DNA from: Aradus depressus
Taxonomy: Eukaryota > Arthropoda > Insecta > Hemiptera > Aradidae
DNA: 64,000 nt
Direction of reading: 5' to 3'
Assembly: GCA_963662175.1 (NCBI GenBank)
Contig: OY759221.1
Coordinates: forward strand, 19,765,027-19,829,026
The notes under the pieces were generated by a model, which had not been told where the DNA came from, did not search any database, and saw only the letters and a list, made by a program, of their open reading frames with translations. Shown here one piece after another: positions 1 through 11,615 of the stretch. Both the position numbers and the translations under genes were made by a program. Each line of letters begins with the position of its first letter. The first letter of the stretch is position 1.

Positions 1-175
1 TCCGGGAAGGGGGCTCAGTTCAAAAATCCACAACCCCCCTCCCGTTCACAATTTTGTGACGTCACACACAAAATATTTATTAATATAAATTCAGAATCTT
101 GCAAAACCCATAAGTGAATATAAGTTATGACAATTTCAATAATTAATACTTCTTGAGAAAAATAAATAAAATTAC

Positions 176-353
176 CTTTAGCATACTTATAACAATTCCA
201 TTTTTCTTCAAGGCGTCCCAAATAAATTATTCCGGACAAACCCGCAGCAAAAAATGTATCAGCTGACTTGGGATGAAATTTGATGCTATTTATGGTATCT
301 GCTGGTCCTTTAAGCTTCATAACGAAGGTTCTTCGCTTTTCTGTACTAAATAC
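176..353 (-). CDS. WD40-repeat protein, second coding exon
   Basis: Second exon of the gene starting at 2316. The acceptor is ccaag|GTATTT at 354/353 and the donor AAAG|GTAATT at 176/175, giving 178 nt that enter in phase 0 and leave one base over. It encodes VFSTEKRRTFVMKLKGPADT, then NSIKFHPKSADTFFAAGLSG, then IIYLGRLEEKWNCYKYAK. This has the D-x-I-N-S-I-K-F-H-P and F-F-A-A-G-x-S-G spacing of a WD40 blade. Bases 1-175 show no further exon I can defend, so the remaining blades lie outside the window. The ATG at 320 is internal and is not a start. Confidence 0.72.
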
Positions 354-789
354 CTTGGAAAGAGTGAAATTATGTTTTTATAATATTAAATTTATTATGA
401 TAAATGTTATGTTTTATAAAGTTAATACATAATATATTTCCTATGATCTTATGCATTACGTAACTAAGTAGTTAAAAACAAATTTACACTATTTTTACTG
501 TATTTTACTTCCCCAATACGAGGTATAAGAGAAGTTATGTAATCGGTAAAAAATTCAATGAGTTTTCAACGGAATTTCATGTTTTCCGACCCCCTGATTT
601 CAAAAATTAAGAAAAAAAATTATCTGGCTGTATGTGGTCTGTGAACAAGATAACTCCCGATAGAATGAATGTATCGACATGAAATCTTATATGTGCATCC
701 TGAATCCTTTAAGAGCGACACCTATTGAGTTCCAGCCAAATTGGCCAAAGGGAATGGGGGATAAGGACGGAAGTTTTACACAAAAACTG

Positions 790-950
790 TAGCTTTAACT
801 ACAAGGTCACATCGCCCACTAACAGAGCGACCCCTCGTTACTCTGGGGGACATGAGCCCGACTCAACAATGGGAGTCATAAATTTTAGGGATCTTTAACG
901 AGTACCTGACGTACAGGCTCGGGACCATGGCTTAACGTCCCATCCGAATA
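790..950 (-). repeat. SINE-A fragment (tRNA-derived family, 3' body)
   Basis: Antisense copy of the most common SINE of this window. It has the diagnostic blocks 'gacatgagcccgactcaaca', 'tctttaacgagtacctgac' and 'aggctcgggaccatggctta' and stops at 'cgtcccatccgaa'. The tRNA-like head is absent. Confidence 0.7.
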
Positions 951-966
951 TATATATATATTTATT

Positions 967-1008
<42 letters not shown>

Positions 1009-1189
1009 TTCATGGCATCTATGAAACCTATATAAGTTATGAGAACAACAGAACGTCGATAAACGGGGATAATGTTCAGAATAATTTTTTTAAAAATAAT
1101 TCTTAACCTACACCATCTATGGAGGTCAATTTCGGTTATCGGTTAGGTTCCAGCTTTATACATCAATTCTGTACCTCTGGTCTTTCCTT

Positions 1190-1405
1190 ATTTATTTTAT
1201 TTTTGGGATTATGTACGATGCATGCTAGCCATTTCTCTTATAAAGATGTTTGTTATCTAGTTAGTTACAAGATCCATGGCTCCGGGAGGGAGTTCTATCT
1301 AAGAAATAAAACTCACTCCCGTATGGGATCCGAACCCGCAAACTATGGTGAGACGATGCGACAAAAGTCGCTCTTACCCGCATTGCCACCTCAGGAAAAT
1401 TCTTA
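1190..1405 (-). repeat. SINE-B: second tRNA-derived short element
   Basis: On the minus strand, from about 1400 downward, there is an A-box-like 'tggcaatgcgggtaagag' and a B-box 'ggttcggatccc' about 35 bases later, the layout of a polymerase III promoter in a degenerate tRNA. The 3' body ('agatagaactccctcccgga', 'ccatggatcttgtaact') recurs at about 43990-44125 in the opposite orientation, so this is a dispersed family distinct from SINE-A. The cloverleaf is not intact, so this is not a tRNA gene. Confidence 0.6.
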
Positions 1406-1806
1406 ATAACTGCCTTTGTAATGAATGTATTGATACGAAATTTCAAATGTAAATGCAAGGCCCTACAATGACGACACATCAATTTTTAGAGGAATCGCAA
1501 AAAAAAAGGGGGGACGGGGATCAGATTAGGGCTCAACTCAAGAACCCTAAAAACTGCCTACCTAATAAACATATCGGCGCGAAATTTAGTATGAGGATTC
1601 AGAAGCCACTATGATGATAAAATTGAGTTTTAGTCGATACGGTCGATTGACCTTGAAGGGAGAGCGATAACGTAATTGATTAATTCATGCCGGGGAAGTA
1701 CATACGCGGTCATTCACCGACGATCTCTTTCATAACACTTTGGTAAACATCGATTAGTTTTTTGCTGAAGTAGGGCATATAATAACCCAAGAGAAGCATT
1801 TTTCAC

Positions 1807-2316
1807 CTTTATTACTCCTGCTCCAGTACCAATCGCCAAATAATTTCCTTCAGGAGATATTCGAACACTGTAAACTCCTTTTAAAGACTTTGGTTGAAAA
1901 GCTTTATTTAACTGAAAACCATAACAAGTTCTATAGGGTCCAAACTTCGATTTATAATTGCTACGAAAAGTTGCTTGTTTTTTAAACTGTTCTGCAGCAC
2001 TTATCTCTGAAAAATATGATATTTGTTCTAACAGGTTTGTATCTGCATTTTGTTCTGTTAACCATATGGGTCTCCTTCGTTCCATAGATACTTTTTTGAG
2101 TGCATCAGGAAACTGTTTTTTACGTTTCCTATTGTGCATTCTGAATGCTTTAAGTGTCCACCTTAACTGATGCCTATTGTCGTTGTCGGAATCCTCATCT
2201 TCATCTTCGGTAAAAAAATTTGACGTAACTTCTTCTTCTTCATCAAACTTCTCAACTGCAGCTTTATTGAACGCAAACAATGCAATCTTTTCAGCAATGT
2301 TCTCTGGATCCGACAT
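1807..2316 (-). CDS. WD40-repeat protein, first coding exon
   Basis: First coding exon of a WD40-type protein. The ATG at 2316 has an in-frame stop six bases upstream, so this start is well fixed if no upstream exon joins. The 170 residues start with an acidic low-complexity stretch (EEEE, EDEDEDSDNDN around residues 24-46), then a basic patch (NRKRKKQF), and end in the strand pattern of a propeller blade (VYSVRISPEGNYLAIGTGAG, then VIK). The open frame continues past 1807 but a donor AAG|GTGAAA at 1807/1806 fits better, because joining in phase 0 to the exon at 353 gives an unbroken WD-like blade (IKVFSTEKRRTF). I do not recognise the family member. A WD40 scaffold role follows from the fold only. 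The gene runs head to head with the BTB-Kelch gene. Confidence 0.75.
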
Positions 2317-2825
2317 TACTTAAATAAATGTTAAAACACCTTTTTACTCAATTAAAACATTTTGTTAATAATCTGAAATGTGACACCAATATTGCATTCA
2401 AATATTATTATAAAGTTATTTTGAATATAAATAATGTTATTATTTAAAAAGTTGTTTTAACAAGGAATTTTATTAGAATACAGCTGACATAAATATGGTA
2501 ATGTACTTACAGGTTTCTCTTGTAAAAAAACGTTATTTTTCGATTAGATGAAGACTGTTCCATTTAGTATTATGATAAAATATCGTTAAGCCACATTTTA
2601 TTATTTATAATATATTTTTATTATGAGAAGAAATCTTTTAGAAAGTGTAAGGTTATAATAATTGTAAATAAATTGTTATCAACTTTCAATGTACAACGAT
2701 CTCTTAACAAAATGATCTAGTTCCTGCTTAAATGTTTTTATAGAAATCCCCAAGTATCAAGAGAAGAGAAAATACTGACAATTTGGACTTACTAAATATA
2801 AGGTAAATTCAATTTTAATTTAGAC

Positions 2826-4093
2826 TAGCTAGTTCACCCGTCATTGCCCAGGAATAACAACTATTGATTGAATAACTAGGTTTTTTTTTTGTTACTTACA
2901 GTAAGGATTCCAAAATAGAGTCACTCTAACCACTCAAGCTTCTCAAAATAGTAACTAACCATTCAACGTTCGAAGATCTTATCAAGTTCGTAGACAGGGA
3001 CTCTAGCCAATGAACCTCTTTCTCAGAATAGCAACTAACAGCTCAATATTCGAAGGTCCTTTAAGTTCGCAGACAGTCATTCTAACCAAGGCACTCCTTA
3101 GAATAGAAACTGTAAACATACTTTCTTCGAATCCCTTTATCAGGATGATAACATTTTGTCTGTTATTTTTTCTCTTCCTGTCTATTCAATGCCTTTTCTC
3201 CCGCCGCAAAATAAAATTAGCGCAGGTATCTACTATAATATACCACTCAATAATATTGTTACTTATATAAATTACTACCGTTTCCGTTCCCTCTCCCCTT
3301 TATCAAATTTTGTCTTCTAATGTCGCCTAATGCTAGAGATACTCAATAGATAAGACTTTATTCAATTTCTAGTGGATATAAAGAAAAAATAAAGGAGTGT
3401 AAAGGAAGCCTTTGTTTAAGACCTCACTCACCTAACATTAAGGAAGGTTACCAGAGCTGTGAATATTCTGAAGAAAGCAGTACAGAAACAAATATTTCAG
3501 CTACCAATTTACTACTAAAACCGAAGTATTTAGTCAAATTATTTCATTCTGAAAATAAAGGAAGAAAACACAAAGGAGGTAAGACAAATTCTTTTGATTT
3601 TTACTTTGTGGATGATAAACAAAAGAACCTCGATATCCAAAAAATAGTTATTAAACCAAATTATCATGTAATAAATTACTTCATTTTTGGTTCCTACACA
3701 TTTGAAAAGTCAACCGCTAAAGAGCTAGTACTCATTTTATATTTTGAGCCCGTCCAGAACCCCTCTTCCCCTACAAATTTTGGGATGCCATAAGCTCATG
3801 TCTTAGTTCGACTTTTAGGGATGCTACATGTGAAATTCCATGAAAATACTCTAGGCGTAATTGAGCTAGCACTAATTTTATGCTCCCCCCCCCCCCCCCT
3901 CCCCACCACACACACACATCTCCCCCTCTCCGTCAAAATGTTGAGAAGCCACATAGCTTATATTATTCAATTGTACTCAAAAGAATAATATATGTTAAGT
4001 TTCATGAAAATCCGTCCAACCGTTTAGGCGTGATGTTGCAATAAACAATCCCACATACAAACAACTCTCATTTCAGCTTTATTAATATAAAAT
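2826..4093 (-). mobile_element. Helitron-like non-autonomous element
   Basis: The right-hand part read on the minus strand starts 'attaataaagctgaaatga' and runs into the stock phrase 'cgcctaaacggttggacgga'. The other end (2826-2855) is the reverse complement of a CTAG-ending tail preceded by a degenerate 'cctgggcaatgacgggt' hairpin region. The better-preserved element at 37.45-37.98 kb has the same two ends. Inside, 2895-3115 is an imperfect direct repeat of roughly 85 bases ('cattcaacgttcgaagatct' versus 'gctcaatattcgaaggtcct'). There is a poly-C run at about 3887-3898. No transposase was seen. Confidence 0.45.
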
Positions 4094-4593
4094 TATATAA
4101 TTTTATTTTTTTACTTCCAAGTTTTGGTTTCAGTCTAAAATTCAGAAATAAATTCCTTATTATTAAATAATTTTTATTTCCATTGCAATTCAGCAGATGT
4201 ATTATCTCTCAAAAGAGAAGGATTTCTTACAATAATTGTCTGCCATTTTGAGTAAGTGCCTAAACTGGCAGAAACAAGATTCATTCCATGGCACCGGTGT
4301 TCGTTCGCTAGTCAAATTTTATATTTTTGGTGATTTACCAAATATCTGATATGAATATTAATCAACTTTACGCTTCCTGACTGCTGTTACGTTAACTAGA
4401 CAAGTCACCTGCCAAAATAAGCCTTAATGGATTAGCATATTCTTTAGTGACTACTTAATTGACATTTTCAAAGTTATAATTTAGATTATTTTTTCTTAAA
4501 CGTTTGGTCTTTGTACATATTTAAATAATTATATTATAAATATTTATTTCCATAGATTCAGTGGCAAATAATTGGCCACACGAAAAAACAGAA

Positions 4594-7500
4594 ATGAAAA
4601 ATTCACCTCTTAAAAGTGTAAGTATATTGTTTTACTCTCCCTAGAATGGTTGTAAACTTATTTTAAAATATTTAACATTGTCATTTTCAGAGAGACCGCA
4701 GCAACTATGCTCTGGACGACAAAGATTACGTCGAGGAAGACTATCTTTTGCCCCGAGTTCGACCAAGGTATACATGTTATTTTGTTCTCAATTTAAGCTT
4801 TCCAAAATAGGCTAAACATTTGGCTATCCCTAACTTGCTATTAGACTAATGAATATAAACAGAAATATAACAAAATAATACTGTTTGTTTTTGGGCAGAG
4901 CAGTATTTGATTGTAATGCGAGTGAAGTGAGTGACCAAGTCGAACAATCAGGTATTTCTTCACTTATTTCTTTAAAACTTTATATACAAATTGAATTTTT
5001 ACATTTCAAATATTAAATTTAATAATAAACTGTAATAAATATTACTACACATTATGTATACAACAAATATTTGTTGTTTTTCTTCTGAATGCTATAACAT
5101 AAATGTTTATATAACTAGTTGCACGTACGTTCCGTGCGTTGATAGTTGCTAACAAGCATTGGCTTAAATAGTGAAGGGGGAGAGAGAGTTTACACAATAT
5201 TTTATGATGATGAAGCTGATTTTGTGCGATGCCCCGACAAAAAATATATAGGTTCTTACTTTGTTTTTCTTCATTCTTTTTCACTAGTTTATTTTATTGT
5301 TTTAATCATTGTTGTCAGCCATTAACATATAATATTTATTCCTAGAGGCTTTCTTTTATTTATTTTTCTGTCTGAATTGATTGATACTTGTATTCTTTTG
5401 TTCATTTCTTATGTTATTATACTTAGGGGAGGTATGTCCTAGAATAGTGACTATTTTGCATTTCATTTCACATATAACATGCTGCAGACCTGGCGGAGGA
5501 CGGGGCATGAGGCGGAATGGTCACTGCTCTGTGTGTCCTCATAAGAGTTTACAGTTCAGGTTGAGGAAGGCCTCGAGGTCAATTCCTATTAAGACGTCGG
5601 GGGGACTTTTTGTTATTAGTGATGGTGTAGAAAGTGGTTTGGAATGAGTGGAAACTTTGAGATGTAATGTAGTGGATCTCTGTAATGCAATTTGATGTGA
5701 TAAATGATCGCTAAGTGTCAAATGGGGTTAGAAACATAAAACAGACAGTTGGTAATTGTACGTAGTATGAGGGATTTTAGGGTACGGACTTAACCTTAAC
5801 CACCTTCTGCTTATTACGTCGTCGAAAGGAAACTTTTTTGTTTATATGATTTAAAAAAAAAAAAAAATAATGTACCTATATACAAAATAATAAATAATAT
5901 ATACACAAGATAAGTAAATGTATAGAAAAAAGGTTGAGAATAATAAACAAATTCAACTCGAGATCTCCGAAACACTATCGCAAAGAGGCCATCCTCATTC
6001 CTCCAATTTAATGAAGGTAGAGGAGGCAGGTGATCCCCCGTACCACCACGCTATGCCAGCTTCTGACTAGTGGCGGTAGACTGAGAAGGATAGGAAGAGC
6101 TGAATTTGAATGAATAGACGGGAGAGAAACTGGCCATTGTCAGGATTTTTGAAGTTCATACTGTGATTTACAGTTTTATGCTCTAATCCTAGATTATTTC
6201 ATTCAATATTAAATAAAATATGAAGAATAGTTGACATATTATATATATATATATATATTTTACCTTCCCTTAATGTTTTCATGTTGCTGTTGGTTATGCG
6301 AATTACTAAAAAAAAAATTGGGTGCGAATTGGGGTGGAGGACCGATTCGGAATACTTTTTGGGAGAGAGAGAGAAGATTGTTGTGTTTCACAGTGAAGAG
6401 AATTAAAATGACGTATTTTTTTGTAATCTTCCTCTTGTTTACATAAATAAACGGAGTTTGTTCATGTTGAGAAGAGGAATTTTGATAAAAACTCTTCATA
6501 AAAATTTAATTGATACTAAAACTGACTAAATACTGACTCAACATCGAATATACATTTTTTACAGATTCCGAGAGTGTTTCCTCAGTTTCTACTCGATGTA
6601 GTATTATTTATAAACCTGGTGAAAGTTCTCTCAACATACCCACAAGCAAAACCTTTGTAAAGCCTGTTGAGCCGGCTTTCGAACTTGCAAAGTAAGTACA
6701 TAATATAAAACCTACTTACCAGTAAAAAAAAGGTCATCGGTGAATCACCGACAATGTACTTCCCCAGAATTAATTAATCTATTAACTTTTCTCTCCTGCT
6801 TCAAAACCAGTCAACCGTTTGGGCTAATATTCTATAGTTGACTTACATGGAGGCTTCTAAATCTACATACTAAGTAAATTTTGTATAGATACATTTATTA
6901 CATCTGTAGTTATCAGGGTTTTTAAATTGAGCTCCTCCCCTTCAACTACATCTCTGAACGTTAAGAGGTTATGTCCTCATTGAGTTTTTACCTAAAAAAT
7001 GAAATTTCACGCCTTTGTAATGGACGCATCGACGCGAAATATCGTGTAAGGGCGACTTGTGTTATTTTCAGGTAAATCGGCCGATGGGAATCAGGAAAGA
7101 GGGCTCAGCTCAAAAATTTTAATTACTGTCAATTTAATGAATGTATCGACACGACATTTAGCATGAGGGTTCAAAAATCCCTAAATATGACATGTCCTTA
7201 ATGTGTTCTGACTTTAAATATGAAATTTCATGTCGATAAGTTTATTACTTCGGCAGTTATTGCGATTTATGAGTTAAGCCTCTTCCCTAATCCCCCCTCT
7301 CCATTAGGCCAATTAGGCTGAAAATCGATAGGTGTCCTTATAGGGCTTTGGTGACACGTATAAACTTTCGTGTCTATACATTCATTCTTTTGGCAGTTAT
7401 GTCTTTTGGCAGTTTTATGTTAAGCCTCACCCTAACCCCCCCCCCCCCCCCCCCTTCCATTGGCCAATTTGGCTGAAAATCAATAGGTGTCGTCGTTGGA

Positions 7501-7874
7501 GGATTCTGGATTCACATATAAAATTTCGTGTAGATAGGTTCATTCCATAGGGACTTATCCTGTTCACAGGCACAAAGACAGACTTTTTTTCATATTTGAA
7601 ATCTAGAGATATAGCTGGTGATGTAAAATAAATGATTTACCATTTGATGCTCAAAATGATGTACCTAATTGTCTTCCTGTTATTATTTATTTTTTTAAAG
7701 AATTTATTAATTTTTAATATAATTAATTGTTTCAGATATGCTCAAGGTGTTCAAGAGAGGAAAATACAAAACGAAAGACTTGTGTCTTCGAATCCAGTTC
7801 CGTATGAAACCATTGAACCAGAAGTTGATTTGTGTAAAGTTAATATACGGAAATATACAGAATCTCATGTTGCG
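4594..7874 (+). CDS. BTB-Kelch gene: N-terminal exons 1-5 (disordered region)
   Basis: Five short exons encode about 140 residues rich in acidic and Ser/Thr residues (for example DDKDYVEEDYLLPRVRPR, then AVFDCNASEVSDQVEQS) with no domain I recognise. The ATG at 4594 reads MKNSPLKS. The weakest donor is gcg|GTTTGT at 7874; it was chosen because it keeps phase 0 with the exon at 9926. These exons could differ in other isoforms. Confidence 0.65.
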
Positions 7875-10800
7875 GTTTGTGCAATTTTTATAATTGTACT
7901 CTTTGTTAAAGTAGAGGCCAAGAGTTAAGCACATTGGGTAAACAAACCCCCACTGCTTGCCTTCTGAGCTAAGATCGTGGGTTCAAAACCCGACCGAGGA
8001 CCTTAGTTAATCCGGGAGGTAAAATAAACTTAAACACGCCGTCCTTCGGATGGGACGTTAAAAGATGGTCCCGAACCTGTACGATGTCAGGTATTCGTTA
8101 AAGACCCCTGCCGTAGATGAATAAAAATTTAGGGTAGGCAAAATTTAGGACCCCCGTAGTAGACCCGGGCTCATGTCCACCAGAGTGACGAAAGTGCGCT
8201 CTGGTAGTAGGCGATATGAACTCGTAGTTAAAGCATAATAACTAACTAACCTTGTACTCGCATACTTATACTTCCCCGTACATTCGCCTTTCTCTGTGAT
8301 GTAACTATCTCTCTTTCTCTTTGAGACAAATTAAAACATTTTTCCCTTTCTCTCCCTCTCTTTAAGACATTTTAAAATGTATAAGACGAATAATAATAAT
8401 TGTTTTTCTCTAAATAAATAAATAATACAAGATGAAATTAATACAAAATGTTTAATGCAATAGGTATTTTTTATATTTTTAATTACAGAGATTTTATTTA
8501 CTTTATGTATTTGTATTATTTCAGATTAGTAATAAACGAAAGGAGTAGTAATTTTGCCTCTGGGTATCTTTATCTATATCTGTGTGGTAACAGTAGGTTA
8601 ACGATCATTTTTAGCCAAATACAATGGCTTCTATAGTGTACGCTTGAAGGCGCCGGTAGCTCAGTGGTACGCTTACTGAGCTCAAGATGGCGGGTTCGAA
8701 ACCCGGCCGAGGCTCTTTGGTTTTTTATCTGAGAGGTGAAAAAACCTTGAGCACTCCGTCCTTCGGATGTGATATTAAGAGATGGCCCCGAGCCTGTTAC
8801 TCGTTAAAGACCCCTATCCTGGGTGAATGAAAATTTAGGGAAGACAAAATTTAGGATTCCCATAGTAGAGTCGAGCTCATATACATCAGAGCGACGAAAG
8901 GGCGCGGGTCATAGGCAATATGACCTCGAAGTTAAAGCGCGAGCATGAGTCATAATTACTAACTAGTGTATACATAACATATATATAATATTTCTTTAAG
9001 ATAAATGTTTTTTGAGGACGATATTTGGGTGCGATCTCGGGCCCTTCCTCAGGTATATATATTTTTATATTTTGTTTCTAAAAAGAATAAATAAAAAAAT
9101 AGCGAAATATACAAATATATATACATATAATAGGTTTTTTTTTTTTGTGTACACACATATTTTAAAACAGACTAAAAACACTTTAATATACTCTTATAAA
9201 AAACCTAAATGTTCTTTAACACACGCTCACAAAGTTCTTAAACACATTTTAAAACACTTAGAAGCACGCTAAAGATTTATTACAGCAATGGTTTATTTAA
9301 GTCACTTATTGTGACTCATGCGCGGGCTGTTGTATCGTCTACTTTCAGAGCGCTCATTCGTCGCTCTGGTGGACATGGGTCCGACTCTACTGCAGCAGTC
9401 CTACATGTTGCCTATCTATAAAAAAAAATAGGGGTCTTTAACGAGGATTTGACATTGCGTTGGCTCGGGACCATCGTTTAACATCCCGTCCGTTGGATAA
9501 ATCTATAGCGTTTTTAAATGTGTTTTAAAAGTTTTTTGAGCGAGTTTTAAAGTACTTTTACAGAGTTTTTAAGCCTGTTTTAAAATTGAGACAAAGAGAG
9601 ATGTTTTAATTTGTCTTAATGAAAAAAAGTGTCTTAAAGGGAGAAAGAGAGTTAGTATCTTAACAGAAAAAGGCGAATGTACGGTGAACATGCGAGTATA
9701 AGGCGAAAAAAGGGAATCAAGGAAAATAAAAAAAGTTCTAAATTCACAGCGTTTTTAATGATCACTTCTCAGAGAGTATTATTCAAATAATAGGTTAACA
9801 CAGATAGACACAGACATTGTAATTGAAAAGGCCTCCTTCACTTCTAGCCTTTCGTTTAAATTATCTTATTAAAATTACATATGTTTTATGTTGCTTTTAC
9901 TGAATTATTTTGTTTTCTTTACCAGGGCCCGAGAAGAATAATAAAAGAAAGAAGGTTCGTGACTGGAGATTTTCGTCATAATGTTGCCATGCAGTTTGGT
10001 CCTTGTGGAGATGGTGAAGCACCTCCCGATGTGCCGGGTGATGATGATATCTTGGAGATAGATTTGAAACAGTATGTATACATTTTTGTATGTACTATAC
10101 AACTTGTGGATTCGCCTATGTTCGGCTCGCTCGCCAGCTTCGGCTGACAATTGGCACCTTCAGCCTTGCTTATGTGATATTGATCTGGGAAATACGCTAG
10201 TTGTTAATTTTAAAAGAATATTTTGGTAATTGTGATCACGATTATAATTTGTTTACTTTATGTATTTGTATTATTTCAGATTAGTAATAAACGAAAGGAG
10301 TAGTAATTTTGCCTCTGGGTATCTTTATCTATATCTGTGTGGTAACAGTAGGTCAACGATCATTTTTAGCCAAATACAATGGCTTCTATAGTGTACGCTT
10401 GAAGGCGCCGGTAGCTCAGTGGTACGCGTGCTTCTTTACTGAGCTCAAGATGGCGGGTTCGAAACCCGGCCGAGGCTCTTTGGTTTTTTATCTGAGAGGT
10501 GAAAAAACCTTGAGCACTCCGTCCTTCGGATGTGATATTAAGAGATGGCCCCGAGCCTGTTACTCGTTAAAGACCCCTATCCTGGGTGAATGAAAATTTA
10601 GGGAAGACAAAATTTAGGATTCCCATAATAGAGTCCAGCTCATGTACATCAGAGCGACGAAAGGGCGTGGGTCGTAGGCAATATGACCTCGAAGTTAAAG
10701 CGCGAGCATGAGTCATAATTACTAACTAGTGTATACATAACATAGCTTATATAGTGTGTGTATAATATACTATAGTAGATGTATTATAACAATGGCTTCT

Positions 10801-11562
10801 AAAGTGTGTATATAATACCCAATAGTGGATGTATTATAACAATGGCTTCTAAAGTGTGTATATAATACCCAACAGTGGATGTATTATAACAATGGCTTCT
10901 AAAGTGTGTATATAATACCCAACAGTAGATGTATTATAACAATGGCTTCTAAAGTGTGTATATAATACCCAACAGTGGATGTATTATAACAATGTATTCT
11001 GAACATAAGGCTTCATTAGTGTCTTATAAACACTACAGTGTATTATTAAGTCAATGTATTACAACAATTGCTAATATTTTGTATTATTAAGACAGCGTAC
11101 TAGAACAAATGCTTCTATATACTAAGACTCAGAATAGTGGCATATAACTGTGTCCGGGAACAAATATCCGTTACTTTTGTTTATAACAATCCTGAAGTAA
11201 TACAAATACGTGAATAATATATAATATATTTTTACAGCATAACTTCTCTCATTTTTTTTTTTTTGCCTCCAAAAAATTACTAAAATTTCGGAAGGACTCT
11301 CATCAGTATCCGTCATATATGTATTATTTGGGTCAACTTTTGCAGTTTTGACTATGTGTTTAAATATAGAAGTCGGCTCAATAAATATGTTCTATAATAG
11401 GAAGATACTGATTGACAGAAGGAATAATTAACATAACGGGAATGCTTCCCGAAACGTTTGTAATTGCTATTTTTTGAGAAGACAAAAAATAAATGAGAGA
11501 AGCGATGCTGTAATATATATATAATAATAAATAAATAAAAAAATATATATATATATTATTGT

Positions 11563-11615
<53 letters not shown>

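Larger units (their letters stand above)
505..1735. repeat. 'ggggaagt' dispersed repeat copy, interrupted by SINEs
   Basis: Lies in the intron of the WD40 gene. The left end (505-780) carries the family terminus 'agaagttatgtaatcggt' and the 'gttttcaacggaatttcatg' segment. The right end (1410-1735) carries 'aatgtattgatacgaaattt' units and the opposite terminus 'ggggaagtacat' followed by 'attcaccgacgatc'. Between them lie a SINE fragment (about 790-950), an (AT)n tract (950-1006) and a second tRNA-derived element (1190-1405). It is non-coding. Confidence 0.65.
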
